From SB15 sp964639245 (GTDB lineage Bacteria > Chloroflexota > Anaerolineae > Aggregatilineales > J027), in NCBI GenBank assembly GCA_964639245.1, contig CAZXCU010000011.1, forward strand, positions 62,001-126,000: a DNA stretch of 64,000 nt, in the 5' to 3' direction. Under the pieces are notes generated by a model. It was not told where the DNA came from. It searched no databases and saw only the letters and a list, made by a program, of their open reading frames with translations. A program made the translations under genes and the position numbers. Positions 8,077 to 16,686 of the stretch are shown here, one piece after another. Each line of letters opens with the position of its first letter. Position 1 is the stretch's first letter.

Positions 8077-10887
8077 TTAGCGCACATCATGCCATGCGGT
8101 GTGCAGTTCCATCTGATTGCCTTTCATGGCACGCAGCAGGGCATCTTGGTCAACGGGAACCGTAAAAACACGTACACCAACCGCGTTATAAATGGCATTG
8201 GCGATGGCGGGCATGGTATTAATGGACGGGATTTCGCCCACCCCTTTTGCACCATACGGCCCGTCCGCAGTCGGATGTTCGACCAAATGCGAGACAATTT
8301 CAGGCATATGCTTGATGCTCGGCATTTTGTAGCGGGAAAGCAGGGTTGACCATGGCACACCATCTTCGACAATGAACGATTCGGTCAGCGCATTGCCCAT
8401 CGCCATCACAATCCCGCCTTCAATCTGACCTTGCAGCATCAGGGGGTTAATTGCCCGTCCGATGTCTGTGGCGGAAAGCACTTTCAAAACATGCACTTCG
8501 CCTGTTTCTAAATCCACTTCTACCAGCGCGGCTTGCGTGGCATAACTAAAGGCAATGTGCATATCCCCGCCTGTGCCTAAAGGTTGTGTTTTGGGGGCCC
8601 AATATTCATAACGAGAACGTGGGACAAGGTTATTTTGCTTCATCCAACCCACGACTTCACCAAATTCAACCGTATGTCCGTTGTAGCGCAGCAAGCCTTC
8701 TTCAAAACGGATTTGTTCGGGGGGAACATCCAGCATTTCCGCCGCCGAGTGGCTGAGGGCTTCGCGCAACACCCCCGCCGCCATCCGCGACGCATTGCCA
8801 CTGATATAGGTTTGGCGTGAACCGGTGGTGGGGCCACCATTGGGCGTTCTATCGGTATCACATAGCAATACCTTCACACGGTGATAGGGCAGGCTGAGTT
8901 CTTCCGCCGCACACTGCGCCACCACATGAGCAATCCCCTGCCCCATATCTGCGGCTGCAATACGGACTTCCACCGTCCCGTTTTCAAAGGCCTCAATTTC
9001 AGCTTCAGCTTTGTCGGGTGCGCCGCCGCCCAACCCGGTATTTTTATAAGCACAGGCAATGCCCCACCCATAGGCTTTGTTGCCTTTGCGCCAGCCCCAT
9101 TGAAAACCTGAACCATTGGCGCTGCTAAGCATATCATGTTGGACATGCTCAATCGTTTCAATCAGCCCCACCGATTCGCGCAAAAGTTGACCAGTAGCGG
9201 TAGTAACCCCAACTTTTTGGGCATTGATGAGGCGCATTTGCACAGGATCAATCCCCAGCGCTTCCGCCAACAAATCCATATTTTGTTCGACTGCAAAAGC
9301 CGATTGTGTGACCCCAAACCCGCGAAATGCCCCGGAGGGTACATTGTTGGTGTACATGGCGAAACAATCAATTTTGGCATGGGGAATGTCATAGGGGCCA
9401 GTGGCATGGGTCGTGGCACGGGTCATGACTTTATCGGAGAGGGAAGCATAAGCCCCACCATCCCCGTACAGAGTCGCTTGAACCGCCGTTAAACGCCCAT
9501 CTTTTTTCGCGCCTGTTTTGATACGAATAATCGTCGCATGGCGTTTGGGGTGGAAAATTAAAGACTCTTGGCGGGTATACAGCATTTTAACCGGATGGCC
9601 TGTCACCGTTGCCAGCATCGCCGCATGAATTTGTCCGGCAATATCCTCTTTACCGCCAAACCCACCCCCGATCAATGTCCCGATAACACGGACTTTTTCT
9701 TCGGGCAACCCCATCGCCAGCGCGATTTGATTTCTGTCCTGATAGGGAATTTGCGAACCGACATACACCGTCAATTTTTCATGACCTGCTACACCTGCCG
9801 GAACCCCTATCGAACATTCGGGTTCAAGGAAGGCATGTTCAATAATCGGTGTACGATATTCCCGTTCCACGATGGCATCGGCTTCGGCAAAACCCTGTTC
9901 AATATCGCCGTGCCGTACTTTAATATGTTTGAGTAAATTGCCCGTCGGGTGGTTTGGATGAATCACAGGCGATTCTGGCGAATGGGCATATTCCGGGTCA
10001 GCGACGATAGGCAACGGTTCATAGTCCACGTCGATTAAACGCAGGGCTTGGGCGGCGGTATCTTCATCATCAGCCGCTACAATGGCTACAGCATCTCCCA
10101 CATAACGCACCACATCATGACACAACACAGGCCAATCTCGGTAAACCAGACCGTGTAAATTTTCGCCCGGCACATCCGCATGAGTCAGTACCGCCCGCAC
10201 ACCCGGCAGCGCGCTGGCTTTTGATGTGTCGATTTTTAAAATGCGGGCATGAGGATAAGGGGAACGCAGAGTCCGCCCGAAAAGCATGTTCGGAAACACA
10301 AAATCATCGGTGTATTTGGCATGTCCGGTCACTTTTTCGCGGACTTCTTGCGGCGGGACAGACTGGCTAACAACTTTGCCCCGTTCACGAACAGCAGGTT
10401 CATTTACGGGAATAGGCGTTTCCCCGCGCAGTTCACACGCGGCAGATTTAATCGCCTGCATCACGCTGGTATAGCCTGTGCAGCGACAAAACGTATCCTT
10501 TAGCGCAACTTTAATATCATGGTCAGTGGGATCGGTGTTTTCGTTGAGCAGGGCTGCCGAAGTCATAATCAATCCGGGTGTGCAAAACCCACACTGCACC
10601 GCGCCATGTTCAATAAAATTGCGTTGGACAGGATGCAGTTCCTCGCCCTGTGCCAAGCCTTCAATGGTGGTGACATTGCGTCCCTGTGCTTTAAACGCGG
10701 GGAAAATACACGAATCCACGGGTGTACCATCCACCAGAACGGTACAAATTCCACATTCGGCTTCCTCACAACCGATTTTTGTGCCGGTTAAGCCCAACTC
10801 ATACCGCAGTAGTTGCGCTAGTGTGCGCGATTCGGCAACGTCTACCTCAACAGCTTTTCCGTTAATGTTTAATTTTAAGAGACTCAT
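8077..10887 (-). CDS. Xanthine-dehydrogenase-family protein: 2Fe-2S subunit fused to molybdopterin subunit
   Basis: Molybdenum hydroxylase, likely oxidising a purine or other N-heterocycle. Residues 1-155 are the small Fe-S subunit with all eight cluster cysteines (C40, C45, C48, C60; C99, C102, C134, C136). The large molybdopterin subunit follows from about residue 165, with GGGFGGKEDI, the RGFGVTQS segment and a C-terminal GAKGVGEI holding the probable catalytic Glu. Separate genes usually encode these two parts; here they are one 936-residue chain. ATG 10887 has AGGTGG 6 bases upstream; a GTG one codon earlier is possible. The FAD subunit gene lies 12 bases upstream and the BMP-type transporter operon precedes it, supporting purine catabolism. 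Substrate specificity is not proven. Confidence 0.9.
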   Translation of the reverse strand: MSLLKLNINGKAVEVDVAESRTLAQLLRYELGLTGTKIGCEEAECGICTVLVDGTPVDSCIFPAFKAQGRNVTTIEGLAQGEELHPVQRNFIEHGAVQCGFCTPGLIMTSAALLNENTDPTDHDIKVALKDTFCRCTGYTSVMQAIKSAACELRGETPIPVNEPAVRERGKVVSQSVPPQEVREKVTGHAKYTDDFVFPNMLFGRTLRSPYPHARILKIDTSKASALPGVRAVLTHADVPGENLHGLVYRDWPVLCHDVVRYVGDAVAIVAADDEDTAAQALRLIDVDYEPLPIVADPEYAHSPESPVIHPNHPTGNLLKHIKVRHGDIEQGFAEADAIVEREYRTPIIEHAFLEPECSIGVPAGVAGHEKLTVYVGSQIPYQDRNQIALAMGLPEEKVRVIGTLIGGGFGGKEDIAGQIHAAMLATVTGHPVKMLYTRQESLIFHPKRHATIIRIKTGAKKDGRLTAVQATLYGDGGAYASLSDKVMTRATTHATGPYDIPHAKIDCFAMYTNNVPSGAFRGFGVTQSAFAVEQNMDLLAEALGIDPVQMRLINAQKVGVTTATGQLLRESVGLIETIEHVQHDMLSSANGSGFQWGWRKGNKAYGWGIACAYKNTGLGGGAPDKAEAEIEAFENGTVEVRIAAADMGQGIAHVVAQCAAEELSLPYHRVKVLLCDTDRTPNGGPTTGSRQTYISGNASRMAAGVLREALSHSAAEMLDVPPEQIRFEEGLLRYNGHTVEFGEVVGWMKQNNLVPRSRYEYWAPKTQPLGTGGDMHIAFSYATQAALVEVDLETGEVHVLKVLSATDIGRAINPLMLQGQIEGGIVMAMGNALTESFIVEDGVPWSTLLSRYKMPSIKHMPEIVSHLVEHPTADGPYGAKGVGEIPSINTMPAIANAIYNAVGVRVFTVPVDQDALLRAMKGNQMELHTAWHDVR

Positions 10888-10899
10888 CACACACCACCT

Positions 10900-11814
10900 T
10901 TATTTTAATCCCACGCCTTCGGGGATGGCTTTGCCTGTGCGGGCGCGTTCGACAGCTAAGGGCAGTGTCCGCCGCAAAAGCAATTCAATCATTTCTTTAC
11001 GATACGCCGCCGTTGCACGATATTTGCTAGTACGGGGTTTGAGTGTTTTTAAAGCGACTTCAATGGCACGCTGCATGGTTGCTTCATTCGCGGGTTGACC
11101 GCGCAGTGCTTCCTCAACATCGGTAACACGGATGGGGGTGGGGGCAACAGGCGCAAGACACACCCGCGCTGACTCAAAATTTTCGGCAGATTCATCGAGT
11201 TTGACCCACACCGCACAACCTAAAATGGGCAGAGCAACGCCCTGTGGACGCATAATCCGTTTGAAGGCGCTGGCTTCACGCGCTCCACCTAGTTTGAAAC
11301 GAAATTGAATCAGCATATCCCGTGTCGAATCAAGCAATGATTCGCCCGGCCCTTTGAACATTTCCAGAATATTCACCCAGCGCCGTTCACCCTGCTGGAC
11401 AATTTCGACATCAGCGTTCAAGGCCACCAGCGAGGTTGTGCCATCTCCGGCAGGTAAGGCATGAGCCACGTTGCCGCCTAATGTGCCAACATTCCGCACC
11501 TGTGGCCCGCCAATCACCCCGCAGCTTTCGATCAAGCAAGTGGCCTGCTGCGCTAAAACGGATGATTTTACGATATGGGTATGCGGAACCCCTGCCCCAA
11601 TGAGCGCATGGTTATTTTCGATGTGAATGTTACAGACAGATGAAATGCTAGTAATGTCTATAAGAGCGGGGATCGGATCGTGATGGCCTTCTTTCATCTC
11701 CACCAGCAAATCCGTTCCCCCGGCGATGATACGGGCTGTACCTGCGTACTGCTGCAAAAGTGCCACTGCTTCGTCAACAGTGGACGGCGTAAAATAACGC
11801 TCCCAGAGTTTCAT
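10900..11814 (-). CDS. Xanthine dehydrogenase family FAD-binding subunit (CoxM/XdhB-like)
   Basis: A 304-residue FAD subunit that passes electrons from the Fe-S clusters of the fused partner to NAD or another acceptor. The FAD pyrophosphate-binding motifs are visible: ARIIAGGTDLL near residues 28-38 and the RNVGTLGGNVAHA segment near residue 105. The C-terminal CO-dehydrogenase flavoprotein domain follows. Length is normal for the family. AGAGGAGG is a strong ribosome-binding site before ATG 11814. The gene leads the two-gene enzyme unit and is 128 bases downstream of the transporter ATPase, a gap that contains a possible promoter of its own. Confidence 0.92.
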   Translation of the reverse strand: MKLWERYFTPSTVDEAVALLQQYAGTARIIAGGTDLLVEMKEGHHDPIPALIDITSISSVCNIHIENNHALIGAGVPHTHIVKSSVLAQQATCLIESCGVIGGPQVRNVGTLGGNVAHALPAGDGTTSLVALNADVEIVQQGERRWVNILEMFKGPGESLLDSTRDMLIQFRFKLGGAREASAFKRIMRPQGVALPILGCAVWVKLDESAENFESARVCLAPVAPTPIRVTDVEEALRGQPANEATMQRAIEVALKTLKPRTSKYRATAAYRKEMIELLLRRTLPLAVERARTGKAIPEGVGLK

Positions 11815-11905
11815 GAAAGTCCTCCTCTAAAAGAAAGACTACTGGCACTTTTCGAGGGATATTTGCCCACGCCGCCTGAGAGCGACCTGTAGCCTTGTTA
11901 AACTT

Positions 11906-11934
11906 ATCTTAAAATATTTTATGGTATGAGTCTA
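11906..11934 (-). promoter_or_regulatory. Possible sigma-70-type promoter for the xanthine dehydrogenase genes
   Basis: On the minus strand TAGACT and TAAGAT are separated by 17 bases, each matching four of six consensus positions. It lies in the 128-base gap between the transporter ATPase stop and the FAD-subunit start and would give a leader of about 85 bases. The genes could equally be read through from the transporter operon. Confidence 0.35.
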
Positions 11935-11942
11935 TGTAGCCC

Positions 11943-13493
11943 TTAACCTTTTTCGGGCGTGACTCCTGCCATCATCATCCCCAGCACATTGACATCAACA
12001 TTTTTGTTTTCGACTTCGCCCACGATTCGCCCTTCATACATGACCACAATCCGGTCAGACAAAGCGCGAATTTCGTCCAAATCTTCGGAAATAAGCAAAA
12101 TGGCGGTGCCGTTGTCGCGTTCTTCCAACAAGCGCTTGTGAATGTATTCGGTCGCGCCAATATCCACCCCGCGAGTCGGTTGGGCAGCAATCAACACTTT
12201 GGGATTGCGCGAAAGTTCCCGCGCCAAAACCAATTTTTGAATATTCCCCCCAGACAGATTTTTAATCGGGGTTTCATGGCTGGGCGTTTTAATATCAAAT
12301 TTTTGAATGGCTTCTTTGGTAAGACGGGTAATTTTGCCAAAATTCAAGAAAAATCCGCGTGCATAGGGATTGCGCCCATGATCTTGCAGCACGTAATTTT
12401 CCGCCACTGAGAATTCTTTAATCACCCCTTCGACCATGCGCTCCTGCGGGATATGCGAAAGGCCAAGTTGATTCAAAAGTACGGGTGATTTTCCGGTGAT
12501 ATTCTGGTCATCCAGATAAATTTCGCCTGCGGTGGTGGGGCGCAGTCCGGTAATGACTTGGGCAAGTTCGCGCTGTCCGTTGCCCGAAACGCCCGCAATC
12601 CCGACAATTTCCCCCGCACAGACCCCTAATGAAACCCCTTTCAGCCCTAAATCGCCCCGATTACTCAAGGCACTCACATTTTTAAGTTGCAAAAGTTCCT
12701 TGCCACGTTCGCGGGGTTTGCGGTCATATTCCAAAACCACGGGCCGCCCTACCATCATTTCCGCCAGCAATGCTTTGGTTGCGCCTTCGGTGGGGATAGT
12801 ATTCACACAGTGTCCATCCCGCAAAACGGTCACACGGTTAGAAATTGCCAAGACTTCATGCAGCTTGTGGGAAATAAAAATGAGGGCATGACCATCTTGT
12901 GCCATCTGACGCAAAATACGGAACAGCCCCTCAACCTCTTGGGGGGTGAGGACGGCAGTAGGTTCATCCAGAATGAGCAGTGCTGCCCCCCGATAGAGCG
13001 CCCGCAAAATTTCGACGCGCTGCTGTTCGCCTACTGCTAACTGCCAGATGGGAATGTCTGGTTCGACCTGCAAATTGTAGCGTTCCGAAAGCTCCCGAAT
13101 CCGCTTGGAAACCACCTCCAAATCGAGGCGGGGAGCGCGGGATGATTTCAAACCCAATGCCACATTTTCGGCTACTGTGAGCGAGGGAATCAACATGAAA
13201 TGCTGATGAATCATGCCAATTCCCTGACGAATGGCATCTTGAGGGGTGTGGATTTGCGCCAACGACCCATTCATAAAAATTTGCCCTTCGTCCTGCTGAT
13301 ACAGACCATAGAGCATTTTCATGAGGGTGCTTTTGCCCGCCCCATTTTCACCTAACAGGGCATGGATTTCACCGGATTGAACATCAAAATCAATGTGGTC
13401 AGCCGCAAGTACGCCGGGAAATTTTTTAACAATCCCGCGCATTTCGAGATGGTTAATCCGACGATGGCCTGTAGGGAGCATTTCAATCGACAT
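11943..13493 (-). CDS. BMP-type (nucleoside-like) ABC transporter ATP-binding protein, double ABC
   Basis: Twin-domain ATPase (about 516 residues) of the BMP/sugar-type importer family, as in NupA/YufO systems. The first ABC domain has Walker A GENGAGKST and Walker B LLILDEPTAVL with a weak signature (LAVGEQQR). The second has a degenerate Walker A (GVSGNGQRE) and a full signature (LSGGNIQKL), the usual asymmetry in this family. The frame extends to a GTG at 13532, but that start lies inside a strong hairpin, so ATG 13493 (MSIEMLP) is preferred. It is the last gene of the five-gene transporter operon, after the two binding proteins, with the xanthine dehydrogenase genes downstream. Confidence 0.9.
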   Translation of the reverse strand: MSIEMLPTGHRRINHLEMRGIVKKFPGVLAADHIDFDVQSGEIHALLGENGAGKSTLMKMLYGLYQQDEGQIFMNGSLAQIHTPQDAIRQGIGMIHQHFMLIPSLTVAENVALGLKSSRAPRLDLEVVSKRIRELSERYNLQVEPDIPIWQLAVGEQQRVEILRALYRGAALLILDEPTAVLTPQEVEGLFRILRQMAQDGHALIFISHKLHEVLAISNRVTVLRDGHCVNTIPTEGATKALLAEMMVGRPVVLEYDRKPRERGKELLQLKNVSALSNRGDLGLKGVSLGVCAGEIVGIAGVSGNGQRELAQVITGLRPTTAGEIYLDDQNITGKSPVLLNQLGLSHIPQERMVEGVIKEFSVAENYVLQDHGRNPYARGFFLNFGKITRLTKEAIQKFDIKTPSHETPIKNLSGGNIQKLVLARELSRNPKVLIAAQPTRGVDIGATEYIHKRLLEERDNGTAILLISEDLDEIRALSDRIVVMYEGRIVGEVENKNVDVNVLGMMMAGVTPEKG

Positions 13494-13516
13494 GACACAC
13501 TCATATAAAAAGTTTA

Positions 13517-13544
13517 TCTCCCCTCTCATCACTAAGAGGGGAGA
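13517..13544 (-). promoter_or_regulatory. Intra-operon hairpin between binding protein 2 and ATPase genes
   Basis: A perfect 10-bp stem (TCTCCCCTCT with AGAGGGGAGA) with an 8-base loop lies in the gap between the stop at 13560 and the ATPase start. There is no clear T run on the minus strand, so it looks more like an mRNA-stabilising or partial-attenuation hairpin than a full terminator. Such hairpins often follow binding-protein genes, which need higher expression than the ATPase. Confidence 0.6.
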
Positions 13545-13559
13545 GGAATACAGAAAAGA

Positions 13560-14585
13560 TTATTCTTCTTCGGGCAGCACGACGATCTCGCCGGAGGCAA
13601 TGCCTTCGACCAATTCATCGACTTTGGCTTGGAATGCTTCGTAGGCAGCTTCATCTTCAAAGAAATCTTCGTTGATTTCCATTACCAGACCTTCATTTTC
13701 AAAGGTCAGGAGATAGGCTTCTCCGCCCAGAACACCATTTTCAACATTTTCGATGACCTGATTCAACCAAACTTCTGAGTGATAAATCTGGCTCATGACC
13801 ACAATCTCACCCCCCAGTTCTTCATGGTTGGCCTGTGTTCCAAACCACAGGACTTCGCCATTTTCGGCGGCTAATACAATTGGGCCAGCCACAATCTGGG
13901 CAGTTCCTGTCAACACATCCGCACCATTGGCGATTTGTGCTTCGGCGGCTTCAGTGGCTAAGGCAACATCACTGAACGAACCAATATAATTGACACTAAC
14001 TTCTACTTCTTCGCCGGATTCTTCAGCGTAAGCGGCTGCACCTGCTTTAAATCCATCGGCGTACAGTTTGGCATCGCTGACTTCAATGGGGCCAATCACC
14101 CCCAGAATGCTGCTTTCGCTGAGGGAAGCCGCCATATAGCCATTCACATAGCCGCCCTCTTGAGCCGCCCCTTCGTAATAAAACACATTGGGCAGGTCAT
14201 ATAAAGCAACATCGGCGGAAAAAGCAAATGCCTGTTCGGGATATTCAGCCGCTACTTGTTCAATAATCGGGCCATATTGACCGCCATGTGCGATGATGAG
14301 GTCATATTCGCCTTCACTCGCCCATGCGCTGACCGAAGCAGCCGCATCATCGACATTAAATTGATTTTCTAACAGAGTAAATTCAAAAGCATCTTCCCCC
14401 ATTTCTTCCTGAACAGCCACCAAGCCATCATACAAGCTCTGGGTAAAGGCTAAATCGTTCGGGGTGCTGGGGGCGACAATCGCAACACGGAAGGGGTCGT
14501 CATCTTGGGCAGAAACGCCGGAAAGTGCGAATGCAATAACAAGGATTGCAACGATCGGCAAAATCACAAAGCCTTTGCGTTTCAT
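13560..14585 (-). CDS. BMP-family ABC transporter substrate-binding protein (copy 2)
   Basis: Extracytoplasmic binding protein of the BMP (basic membrane protein/PnrA) family, which commonly binds nucleosides. A Sec signal peptide spans about residues 1-27 (hydrophobic stretch ending in SGVSA); there is no lipobox Cys. The mature protein has BMP signatures such as YDLIIAHGGQYG and GVIGPIEVSDAKLYADGFKAG. It is clearly paralogous to the gene just upstream (14658-15686), sharing most motif blocks, and probably arose by tandem duplication. Both lie inside one permease-binding protein-ATPase operon. The second copy may differ in ligand or in affinity. Confidence 0.9.
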   Translation of the reverse strand: MKRKGFVILPIVAILVIAFALSGVSAQDDDPFRVAIVAPSTPNDLAFTQSLYDGLVAVQEEMGEDAFEFTLLENQFNVDDAAASVSAWASEGEYDLIIAHGGQYGPIIEQVAAEYPEQAFAFSADVALYDLPNVFYYEGAAQEGGYVNGYMAASLSESSILGVIGPIEVSDAKLYADGFKAGAAAYAEESGEEVEVSVNYIGSFSDVALATEAAEAQIANGADVLTGTAQIVAGPIVLAAENGEVLWFGTQANHEELGGEIVVMSQIYHSEVWLNQVIENVENGVLGGEAYLLTFENEGLVMEINEDFFEDEAAYEAFQAKVDELVEGIASGEIVVLPEEE

Positions 14586-14622
14586 TTTCTCAAATCCATT
14601 CCTTATTCAATTGAAAATAGTA

Positions 14623-14644
14623 GGGTGAGGAATTGCCCTCACCC
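14623..14644 (-). promoter_or_regulatory. Intra-operon hairpin between the two binding-protein genes
   Basis: GGGTGAGG and CCTCACCC form a perfect 8-bp GC-rich stem with a 6-base loop, 13 bases after the stop of binding protein 1 on the minus strand. No strong T run follows. It mirrors the hairpin found after binding protein 2, so each binding-protein gene is capped by one. Confidence 0.6.
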
Positions 14645-14657
14645 AAAACGGAATGTT

Positions 14658-15686
14658 TTATTCAGCCGGAGGCAGCACTTCGATTTCGCCTGCGATAATA
14701 CCGTCAACTAAGGCTTGCACGCCTTCTTGCAGCGATTCGTAGGCCGCTTCATCTGCAAAACCAACAAAATCGGGGTTGAGTTCCATCACCAACCCGCCGT
14801 TTTCTAAGGTGAGTTTGTAGGATTCACCACCGAGTTTACCTTCGGCGATATTGGCGATAATGTCCATCAAAACAACTTCCCAGTGATAGACTTGGCTCAT
14901 CACCACGATGCCTTCACCCGCCGAGATTTGATTGGATTGAGTCCCAAACCAGTAGACATCGCCGCGTTCTTTGGCAACACCGATGGGGCCAATCGTCATC
15001 TGGGCTGTACCGGTCAGCACATCGGCACCATCCGAAAGATGGGCTTCGGCGGCTTCGGTTGCCAGCGCTACATCGCTAAACGATTGGATGTAGTTCACGT
15101 TAATGGTGATTTCTTTTTCGCGTGTTGCGGCATAGGCAGTCACACCTGCTTTGAACCCATCCACATACAATTTGGCATCACCGACTTCAATCGGGCCGAC
15201 TACGCCAATGGTATCCGATTTGGTCAGCGCACCCGCGACAAACCCGTTAATGTACCCACCTTCTTGGGAGGCTGCTTCGTAGGCATAGACGTTATCCAGC
15301 CCAAAGGTATTGACATCCGTTCCCCAAGCAAATGAGACTTCGGGATATTCAGGGGCAATTTCTTCCAGCACCGAGCCATATTGCGAACCATGCGCGATGA
15401 TGAGGTCGTAGTCTTCACCTGCCCACGCGGTAATTGTCGCAGCCGCATCGTCTACATTGAATTGACCTTCAACAAAGGTAAATTCAAAGGCATCTTCGCC
15501 CATTTCTTCCTGTACACGGGTCAGGGCATCGTACATGCTCTGGCTAAAGGCAAGGTCATTGGTTGCGCTAGGGGCAACCGCCGCCACACGGAAAACTTCA
15601 GCATCCTGAGCAGAAGCCATCGGGGCTGCAAAAGCAACCAGCATGGCAATTAAGACCGGCAGAATAAACAACAGCTTGCGATTCAT
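14658..15686 (-). CDS. BMP-family ABC transporter substrate-binding protein (copy 1)
   Basis: First of two tandem BMP-family binding proteins. ATG 15686 (MNRKLLFILPV) is chosen over an upstream in-frame start because GAGGAG lies just ahead and a normal signal peptide then begins at residue 1 and ends near ASAQDAE. Family motifs include YDLIIAHGSQYG and GVVGPIEVGDAKLYVDGFKAG. It has no lipobox Cys, like its neighbour, so how either protein stays at the membrane is unclear. The two permease genes lie upstream and the second copy downstream. Confidence 0.9.
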   Translation of the reverse strand: MNRKLLFILPVLIAMLVAFAAPMASAQDAEVFRVAAVAPSATNDLAFSQSMYDALTRVQEEMGEDAFEFTFVEGQFNVDDAAATITAWAGEDYDLIIAHGSQYGSVLEEIAPEYPEVSFAWGTDVNTFGLDNVYAYEAASQEGGYINGFVAGALTKSDTIGVVGPIEVGDAKLYVDGFKAGVTAYAATREKEITINVNYIQSFSDVALATEAAEAHLSDGADVLTGTAQMTIGPIGVAKERGDVYWFGTQSNQISAGEGIVVMSQVYHWEVVLMDIIANIAEGKLGGESYKLTLENGGLVMELNPDFVGFADEAAYESLQEGVQALVDGIIAGEIEVLPPAE

Positions 15687-15744
15687 ATTTTTCTCCTCTT
15701 TAAAAATGCTCACAGCGAGAAATTCGCTGATTGCGCCGATTTTA

Positions 15745-16686
15745 TCATTCGCCCCGTTCAAAAGGTTTGGTCAAGGCAGTGGGTTGTTCGCGCCGTTTGG
15801 TCGCAAAAATCAGGGCGATAATTGTCAACACATACGGAGCCATCGCTGCAAATTCCGACGGAATGTCAAAATCCAGTCGATCTGGCCCGAGTGTTTCAAT
15901 TTGGAGTTGGAGCGCGTTGACAAAACTAAACAGCATTGCACCCGCCAGCACCCAATAGGGTCGCCAACCGCCAAAATACACCAAAGCTACAGCGATAAAA
16001 CCCTGCCCAGCCGTTAAATTTTGCTGGAAAACCCGCACCAATGCAATAGATAGGGATGCCCCAGCTAATCCGGCAAACATTCCGCCAACAATCACAGTAA
16101 AATAGCGTACACGGGTCACACTTATCCCCATTGCATCGGCAGCCTGTGGATTTTGCCCCACCGCACGAATATTTAGGCCAAGTGTCGTTGAATTTAAAAT
16201 ATAAGCTGCCACAGGGACAAGAGCAAACGCAACATAGACCAACAAATTATGGCGAAAGAATATTTGTCCGATTCCTAAAAATTCAATATCTGAAAAAAAT
16301 GGAATGTCTAAGCGAGGAAAACCGTCAATCGGACGGGGTGTGCCAATGAGTTTCACATATAACAACTCGCTCATCCCCAACCCAAACAAATACAAGCCGA
16401 TCCCGCTAATCCCCTGTTCAGCTTGTAAGGTTACACTAATGAAGGCCATAAACAGCCCCATCAACGCACCAACGAGGAGGGCAACCAGCACCCCTAACAA
16501 CAGGCTGTCGGTTTCGTAAACGGCATAAAAACCCGAAAAAGCCCCCATGAGCATAATACCATCCACCCCCAGATTCAGAACGCCGCTGCGTTGCCCAAAA
16601 GTTTCGCCTATCGCAGCAAAAATGTAGGGGGTTGCCAGACGGATAGCCGAAGCAAAAACACTGGCAGTTAAAAGTTCATCCAGCAT
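15745..16686 (-). CDS. BMP-type ABC transporter permease 2 (NupC/YufQ-like)
   Basis: Integral membrane permease of the BPD_transp_2 type, with eight or nine hydrophobic segments. ATG 16686 (MLDELLTASVF) is chosen: AAAGGAAC precedes it and it overlaps the upstream permease by 11 bases, a usual coupled arrangement. The motif GETFGQRSGVLNLGVDGIMLMGA near the N-terminus is characteristic of this permease subfamily (compare FRAGVINIGGEGQM in the partner). Together the two permeases form the transmembrane channel for the BMP-type binding proteins. Confidence 0.92.
   Translation of the reverse strand: MLDELLTASVFASAIRLATPYIFAAIGETFGQRSGVLNLGVDGIMLMGAFSGFYAVYETDSLLLGVLVALLVGALMGLFMAFISVTLQAEQGISGIGLYLFGLGMSELLYVKLIGTPRPIDGFPRLDIPFFSDIEFLGIGQIFFRHNLLVYVAFALVPVAAYILNSTTLGLNIRAVGQNPQAADAMGISVTRVRYFTVIVGGMFAGLAGASLSIALVRVFQQNLTAGQGFIAVALVYFGGWRPYWVLAGAMLFSFVNALQLQIETLGPDRLDFDIPSEFAAMAPYVLTIIALIFATKRREQPTALTKPFERGE

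Noticed and set aside
10478..11098. 206-residue plus-strand frame across the xanthine dehydrogenase genes
   Set aside because: Antisense to two well-supported genes with cofactor motifs; no domain and no operon context.
13494..13532. GTG start at 13532 for the transporter ATPase
   Set aside because: The added codons lie in a perfect 10-bp hairpin and do not resemble the family N-terminus; ATG 13493 is more natural.
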